A stretch of 64,000 bases of DNA from Deltaproteobacteria bacterium (lineage in GTDB: Bacteria > SAR324 > JACQKK01), in NCBI GenBank assembly GCA_029858505.1, contig JAOUEW010000001.1, positions 868,001-932,000 of the forward strand. Reading direction: 5' to 3'. Below, piece after piece: positions 8,711 to 18,484 of the stretch (positions are counted from its first letter, which is position 1; every line of letters starts with the position of its first letter). The notes beneath the pieces are model-generated. The model was not told the origin of the DNA, made no database searches, and worked only from the letters and a program-made list of their open reading frames with translations. The position numbers were made by a program, and so were the translations under genes.

Positions 8711-9904
8711 ATGCCCGTGCTATCCGTGTTGGAAGAACGTGTTCCCGTGCAACTGTGGACGCCCCTGGATCAGGTGGAGCCGGATGCCCTGATTCAACTG
8801 CGCAACGTGGCGGCACTGCCTTTTGTGTTCCACCACGTGGCGGTAATGCCCGACGTGCATGTGGGCATAGGGGCCACCATCGGCACGGTGATGGCCACCC
8901 GGGGGGCGGTGGTCCCCTCGGTGGTGGGGGTAGATATTGGCTGCGGCATGATGGCGGTGAAAACCAACCTGCCCGCCCCGGTGGTGCAAGACGCGGCGCG
9001 AGACATCCGCCAGGGCATCGAGGAAGCCATTCCCCTGGGATTTTTCTCCAACCGGCAGGTTACCCCATCGGTAGACGCCTGGGAGGGCTGGAAAGGGGGG
9101 AAGGGGCGCCCTGGTTTGTCTGCTCTGGCCGATGACGAGTTGATTGCCAAGGCTCGTTATCAGTTGGGGTCTTTGGGGGGCGGCAATCACTTCATTGAGG
9201 TGTGCCTCGACGAAGAAAATTCCGTGTGGGTGATGCTGCACTCCGGCTCCAGGCATATTGGCAATGCCCTGGCCAACCGCCATATATCACGGGCCAAGGG
9301 GCAACTCAGGGAGCGGTTGGAAAAACTTCCCGACCCGGATCTGGCATGGCTGACCGAAGGCACCCCGGAATTTCAGGATTACATGAACGACCTGCACTGG
9401 TGCCAGGCCTACGCCAAGGAAAACCGGGAGGAAATGATGCGCCGGGTGCTGGCGGTGCTGGCCCGCCAGGTGAACCAGGGAAACCCGGTGGAATGCCGGC
9501 TGGCCGTGAACTGCCACCACAACTACGCCCAGGAGGAGGAACACTTTGGGCGGAAGGTGCTGGTAACCCGCAAAGGGGCGGTGCGGGCTGGCCGGGGAGA
9601 TTGGGGCATTATCCCAGGGTCCATGGGGGCTAAAAGTTTCATTGTGCGGGGGCTGGGCAACCCCCAGTCGTTCTGTTCGTGTTCCCACGGGGCGGGCCGC
9701 CGCATGAGCCGCACCCAGGCCCGCAAACAGTTTTCCGTGGAGGACCTGCGCGACCAAACCGACGGGGTGGAATGCCGCAAAGACAAGCACGTGTTGGATG
9801 AAATCCCCGGGGCCTACAAAGACATTGACCAGGTGATGGCCAACCAGGTGGACCTGGTGGAGGTGGCGGCCCAACTGCGGCAGATTTTATGCGTGAAGGG
9901 CTAA
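8711..9904 (+). CDS. rtcB: RtcB family RNA-splicing ligase
   Basis: A 397-residue GTP- and Mn-dependent RNA ligase that joins 2',3'-cyclic phosphate or 3'-phosphate ends to 5'-OH ends in RNA repair. Diagnostic motifs are GVDIGCGM (metal-binding Asp and Cys), GSLGGGNHFIE, HSGSRH, NCHHNY, and CSHGAGRRMSR containing the guanylylated His. The ATG at 8711 is chosen because GGAG lies 6 bases upstream; an in-frame TTG at 8690 has no ribosome site. Length fits the shorter bacterial RtcB branch. Neither rtcA nor the sigma-54 activator rtcR lies beside it, so the standard rtcBA arrangement is absent and stress regulation is not evident. Confidence 0.95.
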   Translation: MPVLSVLEERVPVQLWTPLDQVEPDALIQLRNVAALPFVFHHVAVMPDVHVGIGATIGTVMATRGAVVPSVVGVDIGCGMMAVKTNLPAPVVQDAARDIRQGIEEAIPLGFFSNRQVTPSVDAWEGWKGGKGRPGLSALADDELIAKARYQLGSLGGGNHFIEVCLDEENSVWVMLHSGSRHIGNALANRHISRAKGQLRERLEKLPDPDLAWLTEGTPEFQDYMNDLHWCQAYAKENREEMMRRVLAVLARQVNQGNPVECRLAVNCHHNYAQEEEHFGRKVLVTRKGAVRAGRGDWGIIPGSMGAKSFIVRGLGNPQSFCSCSHGAGRRMSRTQARKQFSVEDLRDQTDGVECRKDKHVLDEIPGAYKDIDQVMANQVDLVEVAAQLRQILCVKG

Positions 9905-9921
9905 CCCCCCTGGGCTGGCGG

Positions 9922-9930
9922 TGGTATAAT
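9922..9930 (+). promoter_or_regulatory. extended -10 promoter for the SDR gene
   Basis: TGGTATAAT at 9922-9930 is a perfect extended -10 (TGnTATAAT), 166 bp upstream of the SDR start. No good -35 hexamer is present, which extended -10 promoters do not need. The long leader between it and the gene has no other feature I can support. Confidence 0.5.
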
Positions 9931-10095
9931 AAAAGTGTAGCCAAGCAGGAATTCAACAACGGTGAAGGCCCTGACTGGGCCGGAACACCAGGCTTCGCGC
10001 GGGTTGCCAAAACCATCCCCCATCCTTCCCAGCCGTCCGGTGCCGCCAAGGGTTTTCACCCTCAGGCGGAACCCACGTTTCGCAGGGAGGATGGT

Positions 10096-10854
10096 ATGGA
10101 CAGAGTCAAAGGAAAAACGGCTCTGGTCACTGGCGGGTCCATGGGCATGGGAGAGTCTCACGCCAAACTGTTGGCCCGGGAAGGGGCCAAGGTGGCCGTG
10201 GCCGACGTGTCGGAAGAAAAAGGCAACGCCGTGGCAGAGGCCATTCGCAAAGCGGGGGGCGAGGCCGTGTTCATTCGGCTAGACGTGAGCCGGGAAGACG
10301 AGTGGACGAAAGCCATCCAGGCCGTAGACAAAGCCTTCAAGCGGCTGGATATCTTGGTGAACAACGCGGGCATTCTGCTGATGAAAGACGTGGAGCACAC
10401 CACGTTTGACGAGTGGAAGCGCCTGTTGTCGGTGAACCTGGACGGCGTGTTTCTGGGCATTCACACCGCCATTCCCCTGATGCGTAAAGGCGGTGGCGGC
10501 TCCATCATCAACATTTCCTCCATTTCGGGTATTGTGGGCGATGCCAACTTGGCGGCCTACAACGCCAGCAAGGCCGGTGTGCGGCTGCTCACCAAATCGG
10601 CGGCCCTGTACTGCGCCCGGGAGAAAATGAACATCCGGGTCAACTCGGTTCACCCCGGCGGGGTGGTGACCCCCATGACCCAGCCGCTGTTGAGCAACCC
10701 CGACGTGCAGAAACAACTGGATGCCAGCACCCCCATGGGGCGCATGGCCCAGCCCATCGAAATTTCGTGGGGCGTGTTGTTCCTGGCTTCGGATGAGTCT
10801 TCCTACATGACCGGCAGCGAACTGGTGATGGACGGTGGTATGACGGCTATATAG
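10096..10854 (+). CDS. short-chain dehydrogenase/reductase (SDR)
   Basis: A 252-residue classical SDR. The Rossmann motif TGGSMGMG lies at about residues 12-19, an acidic residue follows the second strand (VADVS), the NNAG motif is present, and the catalytic Ser plus YNASK (Tyr and Lys of YxxxK) come later. The C-terminus (SSYMTGSELVMDGGMTAI) is typical of the NAD(P)-dependent alcohol / 3-ketoacyl / hydroxysteroid group. The substrate cannot be assigned. GGGAGG at 10085-10090 fixes the start at 10096; the same frame runs open upstream to 9889 but lacks any homology there. It stands alone, and the next gene converges on it. Confidence 0.92.
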   Translation: MDRVKGKTALVTGGSMGMGESHAKLLAREGAKVAVADVSEEKGNAVAEAIRKAGGEAVFIRLDVSREDEWTKAIQAVDKAFKRLDILVNNAGILLMKDVEHTTFDEWKRLLSVNLDGVFLGIHTAIPLMRKGGGGSIINISSISGIVGDANLAAYNASKAGVRLLTKSAALYCAREKMNIRVNSVHPGGVVTPMTQPLLSNPDVQKQLDASTPMGRMAQPIEISWGVLFLASDESSYMTGSELVMDGGMTAI

Positions 10855-10921
10855 TCGCCATAATTTTAGTTATAAAAATGTAGTTAAATTGCATTTCGAT
10901 GTAATTCATTTCGTCAGCATG

Positions 10922-10952
10922 CAGCCCGGTCCCCTTGGGGGGGGCCGGGCTG
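10922..10952. terminator. hairpin terminator between SDR and zntB-like genes
   Basis: CAGCCCGG and CCGGGCTG form a perfect 8 bp stem, which can extend through TCCCC/GGGGG. On the plus strand it is followed by TGTTATTTG. It lies between two convergent genes and could serve both directions. Confidence 0.65.
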
Positions 10953-10978
10953 TGTTATTTGTTACGGGGGAATCTGGG

Positions 10979-11956
10979 CTAAATCCACTTGAGGAAGCGC
11001 AGCAGAGCCACTTCCCCCAGAGCCATCACCGCCAGCAACCCCACCACCGCGGCAAAGGCCCAGGGTTCGCCGGAACCGGGAATGCCTGCCACGTTGATGC
11101 CCAGCAGCCCGGTGATCACCGACAGTGGCAGCAGCACCGTGGACACAATGGTGAGCAGGTAAATGGTGCGGTTCAGCCGAAAGGTGAGGCGGCCTTGGAA
11201 TTCGTCTTGCAGCACCCCCGCTCGTTCTCGGGCCGCCGTCAGTTCTTCCACCAAGCGGGTGGTGTGGTTGGACAGATCGGCCAGCTGCTCGTGATGCAAT
11301 TGGGAAATCCAGGGGGTGTGCAGTTGGGCCAGGGCTTCCATCACCAGGGCCTGGGGGGCCAAGTAGCGGCGCAGGGCAATGACCTTGCGGCGAACTTCGG
11401 CCAATTCCGCATGCAGCTGGTTTTCATCGGTATCGGGAAGGGCTTCCTCCAGGTTATCCACGGCTTCTTCCAGGTCATCCACAAAGGGGTTCATCCGGTC
11501 GGTCAGCCTGTCGGACACGAACACCAAGAAGTCCCCCTCATTGCGGGGGCCGTCTCCGGTTTCCAACGACTTGATGAGATCTCGGATGGTGAGCAGGTCG
11601 GTGCGCTGGGCGGTGAGGATTCTCCCCGGCCTAGCCCATATCCGCAAACTGACCATGTCTTCCGGGTCGCTGCCAGGGTTGAAATTTAGCCCCCGCAGGT
11701 TCAACAGCAGGCCTTCCTGCATCCGGGCCAGCCGGGGGCGGGTCTCGTTGCTCACCAGCGATTCCACCACCACCGAGTTGGCGCCGCTTTCCTCCTCCAG
11801 CCATTGGTTGGCCTGGGGGTGGGTGCGGTCCAGGTGCACCCACAGCAGCCCCTGGCGGGGCTTCCAGCGGCGAACGCCAGCCCAGTCCAGGGGTTTTCCG
11901 CCCCCCTTTCCGTTCAGCAGAAAGGCTGCGATCAATCCGTTGGCGGTTGGGGTCAT
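10979..11956 (-). CDS. CorA-superfamily transporter, ZntB-like
   Basis: A 325-residue divalent-metal transporter of the CorA/MIT superfamily. It has a soluble N-terminal funnel domain (about 1-260), including the long coiled helix region around DDLEEAVDNLEEALPDTDENQL, and two C-terminal membrane helices (about 263-285 and 297-318). The signature after the first helix is GLLGINVAGIPG. GxN with Ile and the trailing GIPG resemble ZntB, which carries GVN..GGIPG, more than the GMN of Mg-transporting CorA. Zn2+ transport is therefore more likely than Mg2+, but this is by resemblance. It is a single-gene unit, divergent from the ATPase operon. Confidence 0.88.
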   Translation of the reverse strand: MTPTANGLIAAFLLNGKGGGKPLDWAGVRRWKPRQGLLWVHLDRTHPQANQWLEEESGANSVVVESLVSNETRPRLARMQEGLLLNLRGLNFNPGSDPEDMVSLRIWARPGRILTAQRTDLLTIRDLIKSLETGDGPRNEGDFLVFVSDRLTDRMNPFVDDLEEAVDNLEEALPDTDENQLHAELAEVRRKVIALRRYLAPQALVMEALAQLHTPWISQLHHEQLADLSNHTTRLVEELTAARERAGVLQDEFQGRLTFRLNRTIYLLTIVSTVLLPLSVITGLLGINVAGIPGSGEPWAFAAVVGLLAVMALGEVALLRFLKWI

Positions 11957-12110
11957 GGGGCTTCCAGGGTGGTGGGAGGAAGGATGATGAGAGAATGGAT
12001 TGGGAGCTGGGCCGTTAGCCTAACAAACCCCAAACCAGTCTAGGAAAGCAAGGGGGGAAATGGGAGAGGACAGGTTTTTTTAAGAAACAAGAGCAAGAAA
12101 AATGAAATAG

Positions 12111-13564
<1,454 letters not shown>

Positions 13565-13565
<1 letters not shown>

Positions 13566-13969
13566 TGGCCCACTTTTCCCTGGTGCTGCAAGATGCCACC
13601 CAGCACGAGCGAATCGATGGGGTGGAAAGCTTCGTGGGAGAAAATGCCTCTGGCCAGTTTGGCATTATGGCCGGGCACACCCGCATGCTGACGCACCTGA
13701 CCTTTGGTTTGGCCCGCTACCGTCAGGCGGGGGATACCTGGGTGTATTTGGCCCTGCCGGGGGCCCTGCTGCAGTTCATGAACAATGAAATGGTTCTTTC
13801 CACCACCCACTACCTGCGGGGAACGGATCATCAGGCCCTGGCCCAGGCGCTAGACACACAGTTGCGGGCTGAACAGGATAAAAAGAAAGAGATCAAAGAA
13901 AGTTTGGAACGCCTGGAACAGGAAATGCTGCTGGGATTGCTAAAGGTGGGATATGAGCAGGCGAGTTAG
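13565..13969 (+). CDS. atpC: N-ATPase F1 epsilon subunit
   Basis: A 134-residue epsilon subunit: an N-terminal beta-sandwich (about 1-85, including FGIMAGHTRMLTHL) and a C-terminal helical part (LDTQLRAEQDKKKEIKES). The start codon overlaps the atpD stop in TGATG, so translation is coupled. Epsilon links the rotor to the catalytic head and can inhibit hydrolysis. Order and size match the alternate-ATPase epsilon family (TIGR03166). Confidence 0.88.
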
Positions 13970-14231
13970 CCCCGAACAACTGAAGAAGAAGCTGGAGGAA
14001 CAAACCCGGCGCATGGTGCAGGCCGAGAAAGACCGCCCCACCCTGCTGGCCCAGACGGCCTTTCTGGGAATGTTGGGGGTGCTGTTCGCCCTGCCTATTG
14101 TGGTGGGGGCCTATCTGGGCAACTGGCTCGACACCCGCTCCGAGGGATACTCGATGGTGTGGACCATGTCGCTGCTGGTGGTGGGGGCCATTTCTGGCTT
14201 TGTGAACGTGTATCTGTTTTTACGGGATTAA
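13953..14231 (+). CDS. atpQ: N-ATPase AtpQ subunit (AtpI-like)
   Basis: A 92-residue membrane protein with a charged N-terminal helix (about 1-28) and two hydrophobic segments (about 32-54 and 65-88, the first ending in GAYLGNWLD). This is the AtpI/AtpQ layout found in N-ATPase operons between epsilon and the Fo genes; such proteins aid c-ring assembly or ion uptake. It overlaps the end of atpC by 17 bp. Only 11 bp separate it from atpB, so the usual next gene, atpR, is missing. Confidence 0.85.
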   Translation: MSRRVSPEQLKKKLEEQTRRMVQAEKDRPTLLAQTAFLGMLGVLFALPIVVGAYLGNWLDTRSEGYSMVWTMSLLVVGAISGFVNVYLFLRD

Positions 14232-14242
14232 CAGGAGAACCC

Positions 14243-14935
14243 ATGGAAGGCGCGGAAGCCCAAGGATTTGAACTCTACGGCGTGGAAATCTCCCCAGAGG
14301 TGACGACCACCTGGGGCATCATGGCGTTTCTGGTGGTGGTGGGGTTCATCGCCGGCAGGCTGCGCTCCAATTTCCCCGGGCGGTTCCAAACCGTAACCGA
14401 AGGGGCCGTGCTGGCGTTTTACGAGTCGGTAGAGGCCGTGCTGCCCGGCCGCGGCCGGGAGATTATGCCCCTGGTGGCCACGGCATGGTTGTTCATTGGG
14501 GCGGCCAACCTGTTGGGGTTAATTCCTGGGCTGCACTCTCCCACCGCCCACCTGTCGGTCACCGCCGCCCTGGCGGTGATTGTGTTCGTGTCGGTGCATT
14601 ACCTGGGCATTAAGCACTCGGGTCTGCGGGCTTACCTGAAGCATTATTTGTCGCCCAGCCCCATTCTGCTGCCCTTTCATATCGTCTCTGAAATCAGCCG
14701 CACCCTGGCCCTGGCGGTTCGGTTGTTTGGCAACATGATGAGCTTGGAGATGGCCGCCCTGATGGTGTTTTTGGTGGCGCCGCTGTTGGTGGACGTGCCC
14801 GTGTTGTTCCTGCACATCATCGAAGCCCTGGTGCAGGCCTACATTTTTGGCGTGTTGACGCTGATTTACATTGCCGGGGCCATTCAGGCCCATGATTTGA
14901 AGAAAACCTCCCAACCCTCCCCCCAAAAGGAGTGA
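14243..14935 (+). CDS. atpB: N-ATPase Fo subunit a
   Basis: A 230-residue inner-membrane stator subunit that forms the two ion half-channels beside the c-ring. The essential Arg is seen in LALAVRLFGNMMS, and the last helix carries EALVQAYIFGVLTLIYI. Five to six hydrophobic segments are evident. The ATG at 14243 is set by AGGAG at 14233-14237; the frame stays open upstream to 14159 only inside atpQ. The length is shorter than standard subunit a (about 270), as is normal in N-ATPases. Confidence 0.92.
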   Translation: MEGAEAQGFELYGVEISPEVTTTWGIMAFLVVVGFIAGRLRSNFPGRFQTVTEGAVLAFYESVEAVLPGRGREIMPLVATAWLFIGAANLLGLIPGLHSPTAHLSVTAALAVIVFVSVHYLGIKHSGLRAYLKHYLSPSPILLPFHIVSEISRTLALAVRLFGNMMSLEMAALMVFLVAPLLVDVPVLFLHIIEALVQAYIFGVLTLIYIAGAIQAHDLKKTSQPSPQKE

Positions 14936-14940
14936 TTTGC

Positions 14941-15198
14941 ATGGAAAGCATCATTTTATTTTCCACCGTGGCGGCCGTGGTGGCCATTGCCATCGGCACC
15001 ATGGGTCCGGCCCTGGCCATGGGCCGCTCCATTGCCCAGGCGCTGGAATCCCTGGCCCGGCAGCCTGAAGCCGAAAAGGCCATTACCCGCACCTTGTTCA
15101 TTGGCTTGGCCATGATCGAGTCTTTGGCCATTTACTGCTTGGTCATCGTGTTGATTGTGTTGTTCCGCAACCCGCTGTTTCAGTATTTGGGAAAGTAA
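14941..15198 (+). CDS. atpE: N-ATPase Fo subunit c (rotor ring)
   Basis: An 85-residue hairpin of two transmembrane helices joined by the ARQPEA loop (residues 39-44). The ion-binding carboxylate is E60 in AMIESLAIYC, followed by S61 and Y65, as in Na+-binding c rings. The helix-1 ligand position, 33 residues before the Glu (Gln32 in Ilyobacter numbering, often Glu in N-ATPases), is M27 here (GPALAMGRS). The Na+ site is therefore incomplete by this alignment, and proton coupling is possible. The ATG at 14941 follows AGGAG at 9 bases; a GTG at 14932 is less likely. A 182 bp gap follows before atpF. Confidence 0.93.
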   Translation: MESIILFSTVAAVVAIAIGTMGPALAMGRSIAQALESLARQPEAEKAITRTLFIGLAMIESLAIYCLVIVLIVLFRNPLFQYLGK

Positions 15199-15200
15199 GC

Positions 15201-15221
15201 CATCCCACCGCCGGTGGATGG
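15201..15221 (+). other. hairpin in the atpE-atpF gap
   Basis: The atpE-atpF gap (15199-15380) has no ORF I can support. At its start, CATCC-C-ACCG-C-CGGT-GGATG can fold into a 9 bp stem with one bulge and a very tight loop. It directly follows the atpE stop and could protect the c-subunit transcript end or dampen read-through. No T-run follows, so it is not a standard terminator. Confidence 0.35.
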
Positions 15222-15380
15222 CGATGATCCTTCGGGCTTCACAAGGCGAATGGATTCGTCATTCGGCGGCGATCCAGCCCCATTTCCAATGGAGAGGGGC
15301 GATGGGGTGCTGGGGATGGTCGCCCGGCAGTTTGAAAGAACATCATTCATTGGCCCGTGAACGGGCCGGGAGAAACCACC

Positions 15381-16142
15381 GTGGATTTTCAGATTCCCAC
15401 CTTTGCCTTCGAGATCATCAACTTTCTGGCGCTGGTGTGGCTGCTCCAGCGGTTTTTCTACAAGCCAGTGCTGGGCGTCATCGACCGCCGCAAGGCCATG
15501 GTGGATAAAATCATGTCCGATGCCCAAGATATTCAGCGCCAAGCGGAAGAGTTGGAAAGCCAGTACAAGCAAAAATTGCAGATTTGGCAGGATGAAAAAA
15601 CCGAGGCCCGCAAAGCCCTGAAGGAAGAGATGGACAACGAACGGGCCCGGGCCTTGGCGGATCTGGAGGAGCGCCTGTCGCGGGAGGAAGCCAAACTGAA
15701 AACCCGCGTGGAAAGCAAGATGCGGGAATTGACCCGCGACGCGGAGGTGTCGGCCCTGGAAATGGCCGGGGGATTCATGAGCCATTTGCTCAGCCGGGTG
15801 ACCGGCCCCCAGCTGGAAGAAGCCCTGGTGGCCATGGCCATTGAAGACTTGGGCAAACTGGATGAAGAGAAAAAGCGGGAGTTGACCAAAACCCTGGCTG
15901 AGGGCACCGCCGAGGTGGCCACGGCCTATCCCCTGCCAGCCAAAAGCCGCCAGGCGCTGGAAGCCGCCCTGGGGGCCCTGGGGAAGGCCACCCCCAAAAC
16001 CCGTTACCAAGAAGACCCCGCCCTGGTGGCGGGGATGCGAATCAATCTGGCCCATTGGGTACTAAAGGCCAATCTGGCCGATGAACTGAAGTTTTTCCAG
16101 GAGGAGGCCCATGGCCAAAGCCGGCGAATTACCAACGGTTGA
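15381..16142 (+). CDS. atpF: N-ATPase subunit b with delta-like C-terminal part
   Basis: A 253-residue stator subunit. One N-terminal membrane helix ([18 protein letters not shown]) is followed by a long charged coiled coil (about 45-150). A C-terminal part (about 175-250, with [25 protein letters not shown]) resembles the end of the delta/OSCP subunit. N-ATPases lack a separate delta gene, and this fused form (TIGR03321) takes its place. The GTG start at 15381 has GGGAG upstream; a GTG at 15357 is in frame but lacks a ribosome site. It overlaps atpA by 32 bp. Confidence 0.88.
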   Translation: MDFQIPTFAFEIINFLALVWLLQRFFYKPVLGVIDRRKAMVDKIMSDAQDIQRQAEELESQYKQKLQIWQDEKTEARKALKEEMDNERARALADLEERLSREEAKLKTRVESKMRELTRDAEVSALEMAGGFMSHLLSRVTGPQLEEALVAMAIEDLGKLDEEKKRELTKTLAEGTAEVATAYPLPAKSRQALEAALGALGKATPKTRYQEDPALVAGMRINLAHWVLKANLADELKFFQEEAHGQSRRITNG

Positions 16143-17607
16143 CCCCCCTTTTGCCCACAGCGCACAATTGTTTCGGGCCTACCAGCCCGCCCTGCGGGTG
16201 CAAGAACAAGGCCGCCTGATTTCCGTGGGCGACGGCGTGGCCTGGATTGAGGGCCTTCCCTCTGCCGCCATGGAAGAAATTTTGGTGATGGACGATGGCT
16301 CGACGGCCATGGTGTATCACCTCAGCGAGCGCCACGTGGGGGCCATTTTGCTGCGCCAAACCGAACGGCTGTCGGCTGGCACCCTGGTGCGGGGCACGGG
16401 CAAGCGCTTGCAAATTCCGGTGGGAGACCCCCTGCTGGGCCGGGTGATTGACCCCATGGGAAACCCCTTAGACGGCGAGCCCCCGGCGGAGGCCCACACC
16501 CGCTGGGTGCTGGACAACCCCGCTCCGGCCATTGTGGTGCGCGACTACGTGCAAACCCCCCTGTACACTGGCAGCAAAATCGTAGATACCATGATTCCCA
16601 TTGGCCGGGGCCAGCGCCAGCTGGTGCTGGGCGACAACGGGGTGGGAAAGTCTACCTTTGCCCTAGACACCATCATCCACCAAAAGGACCAGGGCGTGTT
16701 GTGCGTGCTGGTGCTGATCGGCCAGAAGCGCTCCTCGGTGGTGGATGCCATCAAGACCCTGCGGGAAAACGGCGCCATGGGCCACACGGTGGTGGTGGTG
16801 GCCGAGGCAACCTCCATGCCGGGCTTGAAGTACATGGCCCCCTACGCGGGCTGCGAAATTGCCGAGGCCTGGATGCACCAAGGGAAGGATACCCTGGTGA
16901 TTTACGATGACCTGTCTACCCACGCCCAGGCTTACCGCGAGCTGTCTTTGCTGCTGCGCCGCCCGCCAGGCCGCGAGGCCTATCCGGGGGATATTTTCTA
17001 TTTGCACGCCCGGCTGCTGGAGCGCTCTACCCGTTTGGCCCCGGCCCACGGCGGGGGTTCCATGACGGCCTTGCCGCTGGTGGAAACCAAACAGGGAGAG
17101 GTGTCTTCCTACATTCCCACCAACCTGATTTCCATCACCGATGGCCAGATTATTCTGGACCAAAAACTGTTTGCCGCGGGCTTTCTGCCGGCGGTCGACA
17201 TCCGGCGCAGCGTGTCTCGCATTGGGGGCAAGGCCCAGCACCCTCGGGTGATGAAAGAAGCCGGGCGCATGAAGTTGGACTACCTGCAGTTTTTGGAGCT
17301 GGAGGTGTTCACCCGCTTCGGTTCCAGGTTGGAGCCGGTGATGGCCAAAAAAATTCAACGGGGGCGGATTTTGCGGGAGGCCCTGAAGCAAGAGCAGTTG
17401 TCGACCAAGGCCCCTGGGTTTCACATGGCCTGGCTGGTGGCCTTTAACGAGGGCATGCTGGACGACCTGCCCCCGGACCGCATTCATTCCGCCCTGGATA
17501 AGCTAGAGGCCGAAGTGCGGGGGGCCAACCCCAGTCTGGAATCCTCTCGGGAGGAATGGCTGGGCTGGGTGAAGGGGTGGATGACCGCCATCCGGGAAAA
17601 CCCATGA
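16111..17607 (+). CDS. atpA: N-ATPase F1 alpha subunit
   Basis: A 498-residue nucleotide-binding, non-catalytic alpha subunit. It has an N-terminal beta-barrel (about 30-95), the P-loop GDNGVGKS at 174-181 (with Asn-Gly where standard alphas have R-x-T/G), then [16 protein letters not shown] around the Walker B strand, and the arginine-finger region [15 protein letters not shown]. Length and divergence fit the alternate alpha family (TIGR03324). The N-terminal delta-binding tail typical of ordinary alphas is different. It overlaps atpF by 32 bp and atpG by 4 bp (ATGA). Confidence 0.94.
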   Translation: MAKAGELPTVDPPFAHSAQLFRAYQPALRVQEQGRLISVGDGVAWIEGLPSAAMEEILVMDDGSTAMVYHLSERHVGAILLRQTERLSAGTLVRGTGKRLQIPVGDPLLGRVIDPMGNPLDGEPPAEAHTRWVLDNPAPAIVVRDYVQTPLYTGSKIVDTMIPIGRGQRQLVLGDNGVGKSTFALDTIIHQKDQGVLCVLVLIGQKRSSVVDAIKTLRENGAMGHTVVVVAEATSMPGLKYMAPYAGCEIAEAWMHQGKDTLVIYDDLSTHAQAYRELSLLLRRPPGREAYPGDIFYLHARLLERSTRLAPAHGGGSMTALPLVETKQGEVSSYIPTNLISITDGQIILDQKLFAAGFLPAVDIRRSVSRIGGKAQHPRVMKEAGRMKLDYLQFLELEVFTRFGSRLEPVMAKKIQRGRILREALKQEQLSTKAPGFHMAWLVAFNEGMLDDLPPDRIHSALDKLEAEVRGANPSLESSREEWLGWVKGWMTAIRENP

Positions 17608-18476
17608 GCCGCCGAAAGGTTCTGGAGCATCGTCTCCATCAATACCGGGAGTTGAACAACATTCTGACGGCCATGAAGAACCTTTCCCTCATGGAGTCGG
17701 CCAAGCTCTCCCGCTATCAAGAGACCCAGAACCGAGTGGTGGAATCCATTCAAGAAGCCTCCACCGATTTCCACGATCATTTCCCTCAATTTCGCCTGCC
17801 GGAAGGGCTGCCGCCGGGGCCGTTGGTGTTGATCGGCTCCGAGCGGGGTTTTTGCGGCGACTTCAACGAAAAAGTGGTGACGGCCATGGACATGACCCTG
17901 GCCATCCATCCCCAGCCCAACCCCGACATCATTGCCGTGGGGCGGCGGCTGGCCCAGCGGCTGGAGGGAGACCCCCGGCTGGTCGAGGCCCTGGACGGCC
18001 CGAGCGTGCTGGAAGACCTGGACCACACCCTGCTGGAACTGGTAAACGCCCTGGTGAACCTGTGCCGCAAGCGGGGGGTGAACCCCCTGTCCATCACGGT
18101 GTTTTATCACCAGGTAGAGCCCCACCACATGGTGGAGGCGGGGGTGAAGGTGTACCGTCCCGCCGAGCATTTCATCCGCCACGCCCCCAAGCACCCCTAC
18201 CCGCCGCTGCTGGAGATGGACCCCGCCCTGTTTCACACCCAGTTGGTGGATGACTACCTGTTTGCCGTGCTGCATGGCCTGTTTTACACCACCCTGATGG
18301 CCGAGAACCTGCGCCGCCAGCAGCAAATGCAGTCGGCGCTGCAGCAGATGGACAAAAAGATTGCCGAATGGCAGATGCGGCTGAACAGCGTGCGCCAAGA
18401 AGAAATTACCGAGGAGATTGAGGAGATCATGCTCTCGGCGGAACACCTGTTGCGTAAGCAGCGGGAACAAATGTAG
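17604..18476 (+). CDS. atpG: N-ATPase F1 gamma subunit
   Basis: A 290-residue central-shaft subunit. The N-terminal helix ([29 protein letters not shown]) and the C-terminal helix (about 230-288) would form the coiled coil that turns inside the alpha/beta ring. Between them is a Rossmann-like domain starting at [15 protein letters not shown], which contains the conserved GLCG-like element as GFCGDFN. ATGA overlap with atpA shows coupling. It is the last gene of the operon, with 8 bp to the next ORF, which starts on the same strand. Confidence 0.9.
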   Translation: MSRRKVLEHRLHQYRELNNILTAMKNLSLMESAKLSRYQETQNRVVESIQEASTDFHDHFPQFRLPEGLPPGPLVLIGSERGFCGDFNEKVVTAMDMTLAIHPQPNPDIIAVGRRLAQRLEGDPRLVEALDGPSVLEDLDHTLLELVNALVNLCRKRGVNPLSITVFYHQVEPHHMVEAGVKVYRPAEHFIRHAPKHPYPPLLEMDPALFHTQLVDDYLFAVLHGLFYTTLMAENLRRQQQMQSALQQMDKKIAEWQMRLNSVRQEEITEEIEEIMLSAEHLLRKQREQM

Positions 18477-18484
18477 GCACGCCC

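Noticed and set aside
14159-14242. N-terminal extension of atpB considered as a hidden atpR
   Set aside because: It overlaps atpQ out of frame, is too short (28 codons) and has no membrane helices of the AtpR type.
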